Shown piece after piece: positions 7,876 through 15,394 of a stretch of 18,083 bases of DNA; positions within the stretch are counted from its first letter, which is position 1; each line of letters begins with the position of its first letter. The notes beneath the pieces were generated by a model. That model saw nothing but the letters and a program-made list of their open reading frames with translations, did not search any database and was not told where the DNA came from. The position numbers and the translations under genes are program-made. Source of the DNA: CAZALT01 sp964485515 (GTDB lineage Bacteria; Actinomycetota; Acidimicrobiia; Acidimicrobiales; Acidimicrobilacustridaceae); the NCBI GenBank assembly GCA_964485515.1, contig CAZALT010000063.1, positions 1 through 18,083 of the forward strand, written 5' to 3'.

Positions 7876-9488
7876 TCCGCTTCGATCGGGTGAGCGTCAC
7901 CTATCCCGGAGAGGACCGGCCCGTCCTTGACGACGTCTCGTTCGCGGTCGACGAGGGCGAGCTCTGCGTCGTGATGGGCACCACCGGTGTGGGCAAGTCC
8001 ACCCTGCTCGGCGCGATCAACGGGCTCGTACCGCACTTCACGGGCGGCACGCTCACCGGCGAGGTGCTGGTCGACGGCCGCTCCACGCGGGACAACCCGC
8101 CGCGAGACCTCGCCCACGTCGTCGGGGTCGTCGGTCAGGATCCCTTGTCGGGCTTCGTCACCGACACGGTCGAGGAGGAGCTCGCCTACAGCATGGAGCA
8201 GCTGGCCATCGCCCCCGACGTGATGCGCAAGCGCGTCGAGGAGACCCTTGACCTGCTCGGCATCGCCGAGCTCCGGGGCCGGTCGCTGCGCACGCTGTCG
8301 GGTGGTCAGCAGCAGCGCGTCGCCATCGGCTCGGTGCTCACCAGCCACCCGCGCATCCTGGTGCTCGACGAGCCCACCTCGGCCCTCGACCCGACCGCGG
8401 CCGAAGACGTGCTCGCCGCCATCACCCGTCTCGTGCACGACCTCGGGGTCACGGTGCTCATCGCCGAGCACCGCCTCGAACGGGTCATCCAGTACGCCGA
8501 CCGCGTGCTGTACCTGCCGGGTGGGGGAGTCGTGCGCGACGGTGCCCCGGTCGACGTCCTCGGGACCTCGTCGGTGGCTCCGCCGGTCGTGCAGCTGGGC
8601 CGGCTCGCGGGTTGGGCCCCGCTGCCGCTCTCGGTGCGCGACGCCCGTCGGCGGGCCGCACCGCTGCGCGAGAAGCTGCGCGGTGTCGCGCCCCCGCGGC
8701 GCGGTCGCGAGCTGCTCCCGGGTGAGGCTCGACTCGAGGCCCGCAAGGTCGTCGTGCGCTACGGGCAGGTCGTGGCGGTGCGCGAGGTCGACCTGCACCT
8801 GCCCGCCGGTCAGGTCGTCGCGCTCATGGGGCGCAACGGGTCGGGCAAGTCGTCGCTGCTGTGGGCCGTCCAGGGATCGGGTCCGCGCACGTCGGGTGAG
8901 GTCGCCGTCGAGGGTCGCGACCCGAAGACGCTGGATCCGGCTGAAGCGCGTCGGCTCGTCGGGCTCGTCCCGCAGACGCCTTCGGACCTCCTCTACCTGA
9001 TGACGGTGCGCGAGGAGTGCGAGCAGGCCGATCGCGAGTCCGATCGTCCCGACGGCACCTGCCGTGCCCTGCTCGACCGCATCGTCCCCGACATCGGCGA
9101 CGAGCACCATCCACGCGACCTGTCCGAAGGCCAACGCCTCGGACTGGTGCTCGCCATCCAGCTGACCGCCGCGCCCGATGTGGTGCTGCTCGACGAGCCC
9201 ACCCGCGGCCTCGACTACTCGGCCAAGGAGCGCTTCGGTCGCATCGTGCGCGACCTCGCCGACGCGGGCACGGCGGTGCTCGTCGCCACCCACGACGTCG
9301 AGTTCGTGGCGTCGGTGACCGATCGGGTGATCGTCATGGCCCAGGGTGAGGTCGTGGCCGACGGCCCGACGGCCGACGTCGTCGTGTCCTCGCCGGCGTT
9401 CGCCCCCCAGGTCAGCAAGATCCTTCACCCCGAGCCGTGGCTGACCGTCGGCGAGGTCGCCGACGCCCTCGAGCGAGCACCGGCATGA
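7872..9488 (+). CDS. ECF transporter fused ATPases (EcfA-EcfA')
   Basis: Two complete ABC ATPase domains in one 538-aa chain, replacing the usual EcfA/EcfA' pair that powers uptake on the cytoplasmic face. Domain 1 has Walker A GTTGVGKS (36-43), Q-loop Gln89, signature LSGGQ (142-146), Walker B LVLDEP (163-168) and switch His200. Domain 2 has Walker A GRNGSGKS (320-327), Gln368, a modified signature LSEGQ (417-421), Walker B VLLDEP and His474. All residues needed for hydrolysis appear present; the Gly-to-Glu change in the second signature is the one deviation. The start is GTG 7872, within a GTGA overlap with the ecfT stop and behind GGAGGGTAGG. The gene ends in an ATGA overlap with the S-component gene, so translation is probably coupled through the operon. 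Confidence 0.96.
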   Translation: MIRFDRVSVTYPGEDRPVLDDVSFAVDEGELCVVMGTTGVGKSTLLGAINGLVPHFTGGTLTGEVLVDGRSTRDNPPRDLAHVVGVVGQDPLSGFVTDTVEEELAYSMEQLAIAPDVMRKRVEETLDLLGIAELRGRSLRTLSGGQQQRVAIGSVLTSHPRILVLDEPTSALDPTAAEDVLAAITRLVHDLGVTVLIAEHRLERVIQYADRVLYLPGGGVVRDGAPVDVLGTSSVAPPVVQLGRLAGWAPLPLSVRDARRRAAPLREKLRGVAPPRRGRELLPGEARLEARKVVVRYGQVVAVREVDLHLPAGQVVALMGRNGSGKSSLLWAVQGSGPRTSGEVAVEGRDPKTLDPAEARRLVGLVPQTPSDLLYLMTVREECEQADRESDRPDGTCRALLDRIVPDIGDEHHPRDLSEGQRLGLVLAIQLTAAPDVVLLDEPTRGLDYSAKERFGRIVRDLADAGTAVLVATHDVEFVASVTDRVIVMAQGEVVADGPTADVVVSSPAFAPQVSKILHPEPWLTVGEVADALERAPA

Positions 9489-10423
9489 GCGAGCACCACC
9501 ACCAGCACCGACACCAGCACCGACACCAGCACCGACACCACTCGGCCCTCGCGCTGCGACCCCGCTCGGCCATCGCACTCACGCTGGCATCGCTCACGGG
9601 ATTCGTGATGTTCGCCTGGCCCTTGTTCATCACCCCCCGTCAGGAGATGGGCCACAACTCCGACGCACCGTTCGTCTTCGTGCTGATCCTGCCCATCCTG
9701 CTCGGCATCGTGCTCGCCGAGCTGTCCGAAGGCGGCATGGACACCAAGTCCCTGGCGATGTTGGGTGTCCTGGCGGCGTTGGGCGCGGCGCTGCGACCGA
9801 TGGGACCGGGCGTCGCCGGCGTCGAGACGGTGTTCTTCCTGCTCGTCCTGGCCGGCCGGGTCTACGGACCGGGCTTCGGGTTCCTGCTGGGCTCCCTCAC
9901 GATGTTCGCCTCCGCGCTGCTGACGGGCGGCGTGGGCCCGTGGTTGCCGTTCCAGATGCTGGGGGCGGCATGGGTCGGCCTCGGTGCCGGCCTGCTGCCC
10001 AAGGCGGTGCGGGGCAAGGCGGAGATCGCCATGCTCGCCGCGTACGGAGCGTTCAGCGCCCTGGCGTTCGGCCTCATGCTCAACCTGTGGTTCTGGCCGT
10101 TCACCGTCGACGAGGGTTCGCAGCTCGGCTACGTGGCGGGCGCACCCGTGCTCGAGAACCTGCACACGTTCTTCCTCTTCACCCTGGCCACGTCGAGCTT
10201 CGGCTGGGACACCGGCCGGGCCATCACCAACGTCGTGGCCATCTGCGTGGTCGGTCCTGCCATCCTCGCCGTGCTCCGACGCTCGATCCGCCGCGCCGCC
10301 TTCGGCGAACCCGTCGAGTTCGTCGACGCCGACCTTGGCCCGTGGTCTGCGTCCGAGGAGGCGACGTGGTCGTCGCCCGAGGTGCACGGCCAGGCGTGGC
10401 GCGGCGGTCCGCAGGCCCGCTAG
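9485..10423 (+). CDS. ECF transporter substrate-binding S component, His-rich N-terminus (putative corrinoid uptake)
   Basis: A 312-aa polytopic membrane protein that should give the transporter its substrate specificity. After a hydrophilic start, hydrophobic helices occupy about 29-50, 62-80, 88-104, 112-146, 152-172, 182-205 and 228-262, matching the roughly six-helix ECF S-component fold. The first 19 residues contain ten histidines (H4-6, 8, 10, 12, 14, 16, 18, 19) alternating with Gln and Arg. This suggests metal binding, perhaps cobalt, although natural His-rich tails can also be neutral. The ATG at 9485 overlaps the ATPase stop (ATGA); an upstream in-frame start at 9437 would lie inside that gene and lacks support. 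The substrate is inferred to be cobalamin or a precursor from the riboswitch and the capture protein. Its 3' end overlaps the convergent regulator gene by four bases (CTAG). Confidence 0.85.
   Translation: MSEHHHQHRHQHRHQHRHHSALALRPRSAIALTLASLTGFVMFAWPLFITPRQEMGHNSDAPFVFVLILPILLGIVLAELSEGGMDTKSLAMLGVLAALGAALRPMGPGVAGVETVFFLLVLAGRVYGPGFGFLLGSLTMFASALLTGGVGPWLPFQMLGAAWVGLGAGLLPKAVRGKAEIAMLAAYGAFSALAFGLMLNLWFWPFTVDEGSQLGYVAGAPVLENLHTFFLFTLATSSFGWDTGRAITNVVAICVVGPAILAVLRRSIRRAAFGEPVEFVDADLGPWSASEEATWSSPEVHGQAWRGGPQAR
9500..9535. repeat. 12-bp tandem repeat coding for His-Gln-His-Arg units
   Basis: Three perfect copies of CACCAGCACCGA, followed by a partial fourth (CACCAC). The unit is four codons long, so expansion or contraction would change the number of histidines in the S-component N-terminus without shifting the frame. 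Confidence 0.9.
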
Positions 10424-11844
10424 ACGGCGAGCTGCCCCAGCGCGGCGACCTGAGCTTCGATCTGGTCGGTCCACGGAAAGCCGGTGTTGAGCCGAAGGTG
10501 GTCGCGGAAGCCCCCCGATGCCGAGAAGAGCGGACCGGGAGCGATGTGGATCCCCTGGGCGGCGGCCCGGTCGTAGAGGTCGAGCGAGTCGAGTCCGGGC
10601 ACCTGGATCCACAGCACGTGACCGCCACGGGGATCGGTGTGGCGGGTGCCGTCGGGGAACCTTCGATCGACGGCGTCGATCATCTGTCGCATCTGCTCGG
10701 CGTAGCGGCGGCGGACCCGCCGCAGGTGGCGGTCGAACCCACCGCTCTCCACGAACGCGGCCATGGCCACCTGCGGTGCGGTGGCGGTGGCCTGGTTGAC
10801 CACGAGCTTCAGGTGCTCGAAGGCGTTCTGGTACCGGCCGGGAACCGCCCACCCGACGCGCAGCCCCGGCGACACCGTCTTGGAGAACGAGCCGCAGTAC
10901 AGGACGCGGCCGTCCGTGTCGAACGCCTTCACCGCCTTGGGGCGCGGCCCGTCGAACACGAGGTCCCCGTAGACGTCGTCCTCCACCAGCGCGACGTCGT
11001 GGACGGCGAGCAGGTCGACGAGGGCGCGCTTGGCGTCGTCGGCCATGCACGAACCCGACGGGTTCGAGTAGTTGGAGACGATGGCGACCGCCGCGATCGG
11101 TTGCCGGCTCAGCGCTCGGGCGAGCGCGGCGAGGTCGATGCCGTTGCGGGGATGGGCGGGCACCTCGATCACCCGCAGCTCGAGGGAGGCGAGGACCTCG
11201 AGCAGTGCGTAGTAGGCGGGGCTCTCGATGGCCACCGTGTCGCCTGGACGAGTCACCGCCCGGATGGAGAGGTAGACCGCCTCCTTGGCCCCGCTGGTGA
11301 TCACGATGTCGTCGGGCGAGACCGCGTAGCCGGCGCCGAGGCCGTGCTGGGCCACGGCTCGGCGCAGCACCGGGCTGCCGGGCGGTGCGTCGTAGGAGTG
11401 GCACACCGTGGGCTGGAGGCGCAGGGCCTGAGAGAGCAGCCGGTTCACGGAGGGGATGGCCATCAGCTCAGGGCCCTGCACGGCGGCGCCGAGGGTCGGC
11501 CGCTGCGGGTTGCCGATCCCGAGGTTCAGCTTCATGGACAGCGCGGCGTCGACCCGACGGGCGCGCATGGACGACGCGGGTGCGCCGGGCTCCAGGCGTT
11601 CTGGCGGACGTTCGCGCTGCACGTAGAAGCCCGACCGCGGTCGGGCCAGGACGAGCCCGCGTGCCTCCAGGAGTCGGCAGGCCTCCACGGCGGTGTTGAG
11701 CCCGACGCCGTGCTGCTCTGCCAGCCGGCGGACGGAAGGGATCCGGCTCCCTGGGGGGAATGCACCGCTGGCGATCTGCGCGCTGAGGGTGTCGGCCAGC
11801 TCGACGTAGAGGAAGGTCGAGCCTCCCGGAGAAGTCTCGGTCAT
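10420..11844 (-). CDS. MocR-type transcriptional regulator (GntR HTH + PLP aminotransferase-like domain)
   Basis: DNA-binding regulator of 474 aa in the MocR subfamily. The N-terminal winged helix-turn-helix (about 10-76) has the GntR pattern GAFPPGSRIPSVRRLAEQ and ends in the SGFYV wing. Residues from about 105 resemble a fold-type I aminotransferase. They include the NPSG loop near 262-265, EDDVYGD near 288-294, and the pyridoxal-phosphate lysine Lys322 in SFSKTVSPGLRVGW. In this family the PLP domain usually senses an amine or amino acid rather than catalysing turnover. I chose the ATG at 11844; a TTG at 11886 would add 14 residues that do not look domain-like. It is divergent from the MTHFR-like gene across a 116-bp gap containing paired repeats, so control of that gene and metE is likely. 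Confidence 0.93.
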   Translation of the reverse strand: MTETSPGGSTFLYVELADTLSAQIASGAFPPGSRIPSVRRLAEQHGVGLNTAVEACRLLEARGLVLARPRSGFYVQRERPPERLEPGAPASSMRARRVDAALSMKLNLGIGNPQRPTLGAAVQGPELMAIPSVNRLLSQALRLQPTVCHSYDAPPGSPVLRRAVAQHGLGAGYAVSPDDIVITSGAKEAVYLSIRAVTRPGDTVAIESPAYYALLEVLASLELRVIEVPAHPRNGIDLAALARALSRQPIAAVAIVSNYSNPSGSCMADDAKRALVDLLAVHDVALVEDDVYGDLVFDGPRPKAVKAFDTDGRVLYCGSFSKTVSPGLRVGWAVPGRYQNAFEHLKLVVNQATATAPQVAMAAFVESGGFDRHLRRVRRRYAEQMRQMIDAVDRRFPDGTRHTDPRGGHVLWIQVPGLDSLDLYDRAAAQGIHIAPGPLFSASGGFRDHLRLNTGFPWTDQIEAQVAALGQLAV

Positions 11845-11851
11845 CGCTGAA

Positions 11852-11900
11852 CTGTATCCAACACAGATGTCGTGGTGCTCGATCAAAGCTCATCTGTATC
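11852..11900. promoter_or_regulatory. Candidate MocR operator: paired direct and inverted repeats
   Basis: The divergent control region holds two copies of CTGTATC in the same orientation (11852-11858 and 11894-11900), 42 bp apart start to start, about four helical turns. It also holds a perfect 7-bp inverted repeat ACAGATG (11863-11869) / CATCTGT (11891-11897). Helical phasing of two sites is a usual feature of MocR operators. The binding role is inferred from position and symmetry. Confidence 0.5.
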
Positions 11901-11948
11901 TGCCGAGAAGACGACGATCTGTGCCTTCCCGGCCGTGCCCGGAGCCCT

Positions 11949-11961
11949 TACGGTCACCTCA
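11949..11961 (+). promoter_or_regulatory. Candidate -10 box for a leaderless transcript
   Basis: TACGGT (11949-11954) matches the TANNNT -10 pattern and ends six bases before the ATG at 11961. There is no Shine-Dalgarno-like purine tract before that ATG. Together this fits the common actinobacterial arrangement in which transcription starts at the A of the start codon. Confidence 0.45.
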
Positions 11962-12755
11962 TGGCCGTCCCCGAGAACGACTTCGACGTCGTGTGGGAGA
12001 TCGAACCACCGCTGCACGCCGCCATCGACCTCCTGCACGAACAGCTCGACGCCGCCAAGGGCGCGGCCACCACGATCCTGGTCCCGGACAACCACACGGG
12101 GCGCGCCACGGTGTCGAGCATCGCTGTCGCCCGTGTCGTGCGCTCCAGCGGGCTTCGGGCCACCGCGTGCCTGAACGCACGTGATCGAAATCTGCTCGGA
12201 TTTCGTCGCGACCTGCTGACGTGCTCGTTCGAGGGCGTCGAGGACGTGTTGCTCGTCTACGGCGACGAGCCGGACGTCGGCACCCGGGCTTCGAACCTGA
12301 CGGTGCGAACGATGCTGGAGGAGTGCCGGCTGCAGGTGCCGCAGCTCCGTGTCGGCGTCACCACGCGCCTTGTCCCGGTGCCGGCGTGGAAGCTCGCCGC
12401 CGATCGGCTCTTCGTGCAGGTCTCCTACGACCTGGACGCTCTCCTGCGCTGGCGCGAGCAGGTCGCGTTCGACGGCCCGATCCATCCCGCGGTCATGGTC
12501 GTGCCCAGCACCGCCATGGCACGACGGCTCGCAAGGCGCATCCCGGAGCTGCGGGTGCCCGACTCCTGGCTCGACGCCATCGACCTCGATCCAGACGCCG
12601 GCGTCGAGCTGGCCGCTGCCCTTGCCGAACGCATCCGGGAGAGCGGCGTGTTCGAAGGCGTGCACGTCGTCGCCGGACGCCGACATCGGGAGGCGGCAAC
12701 ACGGCTCCGTGGGCTCGCCTCCTCACCGCACCCCCGCACCACCGTCCCCGTCTGA
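11961..12755 (+). CDS. Methylenetetrahydrofolate reductase-like (MetF superfamily) protein
   Basis: A 264-aa protein resembling the TIM-barrel flavoprotein MTHFR, which reduces 5,10-methylene-THF to 5-methyl-THF. Support: WEIEPP at 12-17 matches the first-strand FEFFPP signature, placing Glu13 at the catalytic acid position. LLVYGDEPD (97-105) matches the GD-P loop, placing Asp102 at the flavin/folate-contacting aspartate. Middle strands (ACLNARDRN) follow MTHFR order. It is slightly shorter than E. coli MetF (296 aa) and diverges in the second half, so FAD use and the precise substrate are not certain. It lies 114 bases before metE, whose methyl donor is 5-methyl-THF. The start appears leaderless. 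I withhold the metF symbol because similarity is motif-level only and a related C1 enzyme remains possible. Confidence 0.72.
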   Translation: MAVPENDFDVVWEIEPPLHAAIDLLHEQLDAAKGAATTILVPDNHTGRATVSSIAVARVVRSSGLRATACLNARDRNLLGFRRDLLTCSFEGVEDVLLVYGDEPDVGTRASNLTVRTMLEECRLQVPQLRVGVTTRLVPVPAWKLAADRLFVQVSYDLDALLRWREQVAFDGPIHPAVMVVPSTAMARRLARRIPELRVPDSWLDAIDLDPDAGVELAAALAERIRESGVFEGVHVVAGRRHREAATRLRGLASSPHPRTTVPV

Positions 12756-12758
12756 ACC

Positions 12759-12790
12759 CAAGAACGCATCCATCCGCAAGAACGCATCCA
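12759..12790. repeat. 14-bp direct repeat, 18-bp period, in metE leader
   Basis: CAAGAACGCATCCA occurs at 12759-12772 and again, identical, at 12777-12790, separated by TCCG. It begins just after the stop of the MTHFR-like gene, in the 114-base gap before metE. It could be a regulator site or a slippage product; the sequence alone does not decide. Confidence 0.85.
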
Positions 12791-12869
12791 CCCCAGGTCA
12801 TCCACCTCAGGCCACCCCATCCCGCGCCGAGCGACCTCGTCGGCAGCCTCATCCCCAGGAGCAACCCTC

Positions 12870-15173
12870 ATGACGACCACCGCGAACCTCGGCTTCCCCC
12901 GCGTGGGCGTGGCCCGCGAGCTGAAGTGGGCCGTCGAGGCGGCCTGGCGGACCGGCTCCTACGACGACCTCCGCACCGTCGCGGCAGATCTCCGCGCCCG
13001 TCACTGGCGTCTCCAGGCGGAACGAGGCATCGAGCGCATCCCGGTGGGCGACTTCTCGTACTACGACCAGGTGCTCGACGCGGCGCTGGCCGTGGGCGCG
13101 GTGCCGACCCGATTGGGTGGGGTGCCGTTCGACCCCGACGCCAACGACGAGACGTTGCAGCGCTACTTCGTGATGGCTCGCGGCGGCCCGCTCGACGGCG
13201 AGGACCGCGCCCCGCTCGAGATGACCAAGTGGTTCGACACCAACTACCACCAGCTCGTCCCCGAGCTCGACGCCGACCAGACCTTCGAGGCCCGTCCCGC
13301 CCGGCTGCTCGCCCACCTCGCCGAGGCCCAGGCGCTCGACGTCCCGGCGCGAGTCGTGCTCCTCGGTCCCATCACGTTCCTGAGCCGGTCCAAGCGCACC
13401 GACGGCGGCGACCCCTTTGAGCTGATCGACCGCGTCCTGCCGGCCTACGTCGATCTCGTCGAGTCGCTGCACGGAGCCGGCGCGACGGCCTTCCAGTTCG
13501 ACGAGCCGCTGCTCGTGACCGACGTCGCCGAGGCTGCGCTGACCGCCTACCCCTCCGTGTACGCCGCGCTGCGCAAGGCGGCGGGGAGCGCCGAGGTCAC
13601 GCTCGCCACCTACTTCGGCGCCCTCGGTCCGTCCACGACGACGGCCACCTCGTTGCCCGTCGACGTCCTCCACGTCGACCTGGTCCGGGGGGCAGGCCAG
13701 CTCGACGCGGTCCTCGCCGCCCGCCCCGAGGGGCTCGCCCTCTCGCTCGGCATCGTCGACGGGCGAAACCTGTGGCGCTCCGACCTCGAACCGCTGGTGG
13801 ACCAGGTCCAGCGCGTGATCGCCGCCATCGGCAGCGATGCCGTGCACCTCGCGCCGTCGTGCTCGCTCCTGCACCTGCCCGTCGACCTCTCCCAGGAGGA
13901 CGCCCTCGACCCGGAGCTTCGCTCGTGGCTGTCGTTCGCGACGGAGCGCGTCGACGAGATCCGCATCCTGCACGAGGTCGTCGAAGGACGGACGGCGGGC
14001 GTCGCCGCCGAGTTGGCGGCCAACGCGGCAGCGGCCGCCTCCCGCCGATCCTCGTCCCGTGTGCATCGCTCCGAGGTCACCGAACGCGTGGCAGCCATCA
14101 CCCCCGGCATGGCGTCGCGTCCCTCGCCGTACCGTGATCGCCGACCCCTCCAGGACGACGCGTTGCACCTGCCGGCGTTGCCCACCACGACGATCGGCTC
14201 GTTCCCCCAGACGCGGGAGATCCGCGAGCTCCGCCAGCGCTTCCGCCGCCAGGAGATCGACGTCGCCACCTACGAGGCCGGTCTGCGCGGCGCGACCGAG
14301 TCGTGCATCCGGGAGCAGGAGGCCCTCGGCCTCGACGTGCTCGTCCACGGCGAGTTCGAGCGCACCGACATGGTGGAGTACTTCGGTGACCAGCTCGACG
14401 GCTTCTTCACCACGGTCAACGGTTGGGTGCAGAGCTACGGCTCGCGCTGTGTGAAGCCGCCCGTGCTCTACGGCGACATCGTGCGACCGGCCCCCATGAC
14501 CGTCGCCTGGACCACCTACGCCGCGAGCCTCACCGAGCGGCCCATGAAGGGCATGCTCACCGGCCCCGTCACCATCCTCCAGTGGTCCTTCGTGCGCGAC
14601 GACCAGCCGTGGGCGACCACCGCCCGCCAGCTGGCACTGGCGTTGCGAGACGAGGTCACCGACCTCGTGTCGGCGGGCATCCCGATCGTGCAGATCGACG
14701 AGCCGGCCCTGCGCGAGGGTCTCCCGCTGCGGCGAGCCGACCAGGTGGCGTTCCTGGCCTGGGCCACCGAGGCCTTCCGGCTCGCCGCCGGCTCCGCCCC
14801 GGACGACATCCAGATCCACACCCACATGTGCTACGCCGAGTTCGGCGAGATCATCGACGCCATCGTCGACCTCGACGCCGACGTCATCTCGATGGAAGCG
14901 TCGCGCTCGCAGATGGAGGTGCTCGACGACCTGGTCGCCCGCGGGTACCCCAACGAGATCGGCCCCGGGATCTGGGACATCCACTCGCCGCGCATCCCGG
15001 GCGACGCCGAGCTCGACGACCTCCTGGCCCGGGCGGTGAAGGCGCTGGGCGCCGATCGCCTCTGGGTGAACCCCGACTGCGGGCTCAAGACCCGGGCATG
15101 GCCCGAGACCCGGGCCTCGCTCGCCGGCCTCGTCGCCGCGGCGCAGCGGGCCCGCGCCCAGCAGGCCAGCTGA
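12870..15173 (+). CDS. metE: Cobalamin-independent methionine synthase
   Basis: 5-methyltetrahydropteroyltriglutamate-homocysteine methyltransferase. It transfers a methyl group from 5-methyl-THF-polyglutamate to homocysteine to make methionine without B12, in the cytoplasm. The 767-aa length is standard for MetE. The N-terminal half begins with the family LGFPRVG and RELKWA motifs. The C-terminal catalytic barrel begins with TTTIGSFPQT and has all zinc ligands at the expected spacing: His652 and Cys654 (HTHMC), Glu676 (ISMEASRS) and Cys737 (VNPDCGLKTR). Active-site His705 is in GIWDIHSPR. The ATG at 12870 has AGGAG ten bases upstream. No cobalamin-riboswitch core is visible in its leader; the adjacent MocR regulator or the 14-bp repeats are the available control candidates. 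Confidence 0.98.
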   Translation: MTTTANLGFPRVGVARELKWAVEAAWRTGSYDDLRTVAADLRARHWRLQAERGIERIPVGDFSYYDQVLDAALAVGAVPTRLGGVPFDPDANDETLQRYFVMARGGPLDGEDRAPLEMTKWFDTNYHQLVPELDADQTFEARPARLLAHLAEAQALDVPARVVLLGPITFLSRSKRTDGGDPFELIDRVLPAYVDLVESLHGAGATAFQFDEPLLVTDVAEAALTAYPSVYAALRKAAGSAEVTLATYFGALGPSTTTATSLPVDVLHVDLVRGAGQLDAVLAARPEGLALSLGIVDGRNLWRSDLEPLVDQVQRVIAAIGSDAVHLAPSCSLLHLPVDLSQEDALDPELRSWLSFATERVDEIRILHEVVEGRTAGVAAELAANAAAAASRRSSSRVHRSEVTERVAAITPGMASRPSPYRDRRPLQDDALHLPALPTTTIGSFPQTREIRELRQRFRRQEIDVATYEAGLRGATESCIREQEALGLDVLVHGEFERTDMVEYFGDQLDGFFTTVNGWVQSYGSRCVKPPVLYGDIVRPAPMTVAWTTYAASLTERPMKGMLTGPVTILQWSFVRDDQPWATTARQLALALRDEVTDLVSAGIPIVQIDEPALREGLPLRRADQVAFLAWATEAFRLAAGSAPDDIQIHTHMCYAEFGEIIDAIVDLDADVISMEASRSQMEVLDDLVARGYPNEIGPGIWDIHSPRIPGDAELDDLLARAVKALGADRLWVNPDCGLKTRAWPETRASLAGLVAAAQRARAQQAS

Positions 15174-15206
15174 TGACGTCGGGGTGCCGGCAAGGGGAGC
15201 GATGCG

Positions 15207-15275
15207 ATGACCGCCGTGGGTGACGGGCCCGAAGCCGAACACCTGATCGCCGTCTTCGACGGCGATGCCGGCTGA
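15207..15275 (+). CDS. Possible 22-codon small ORF between metE and mutA
   Basis: A short frame starting at ATG 15207 behind a strong ribosome binding site (AAGGGGAG, 7-8 bases upstream) and ending at TGA 15275. The peptide starts MTAVGDGP, is acidic, and ends FDGDAG. A second ATG five bases upstream (15202) would read only Met-Arg before a stop that overlaps this start. The frame contains the perfect hairpin at 15246-15266. It could be a leader peptide or a chance frame; I have no homology to support it. Confidence 0.3.
   Translation: MTAVGDGPEAEHLIAVFDGDAG
15246..15266 (+). terminator. Perfect 9-bp hairpin, possible terminator or leader stem
   Basis: ATCGCCGTC (15246-15254) pairs completely with GACGGCGAT (15258-15266) around a TTC loop. 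It lies 73 bases after the metE stop. No U-tract follows, so a classical intrinsic terminator is not proven. It may instead end transcription in the U-poor way seen in GC-rich genomes, or act within the mutA leader. Confidence 0.45.
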
Positions 15276-15286
15276 TCGCGAAGCGT

Positions 15287-15394
15287 GTCGGTGCGCCGAC
15301 GTCGTCGAGTTAGCGCTGAATGGCCTTCGTTGACCGCGGTGGCGGTGGGTGGGTCTACTCGGGGGTCCACCCCTTTGCGCGCCTGCGTGCGCGC
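15287..15394 (+). promoter_or_regulatory. Structured mutA leader with three hairpins
   Basis: Three consecutive hairpins precede the mutA start. The first is GTCGG/CCGAC around TGCG (15287-15300). The second is GGGTGG/CCACCC, extendable by wobble and C-G pairs to about ten pairs (15347-15372). The third is GCGCGC/GCGCGC around CTGCGT (15377-15394). I do not recognise a known riboswitch class here. The third stem ends ten bases before the likely mutA ribosome binding site. Confidence 0.4.

Noticed and set aside
9497..9540. Short tandem repeats considered as a CRISPR-like array
   Set aside because: Units are 12 bp with no spacers and code in frame for His/Gln/Arg inside the S component.
7464..9578. 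Long minus-strand frame opposite the ECF ATPase gene
   Set aside because: It overlaps two complete ABC ATPase domains on the other strand and has no recognisable motif.
9425..11404. Long minus-strand frame spanning the S component and part of mocR
   Set aside because: Its first part is a frame-shifted reading of the mocR gene and the rest is antisense to the S component; no coherent protein results.
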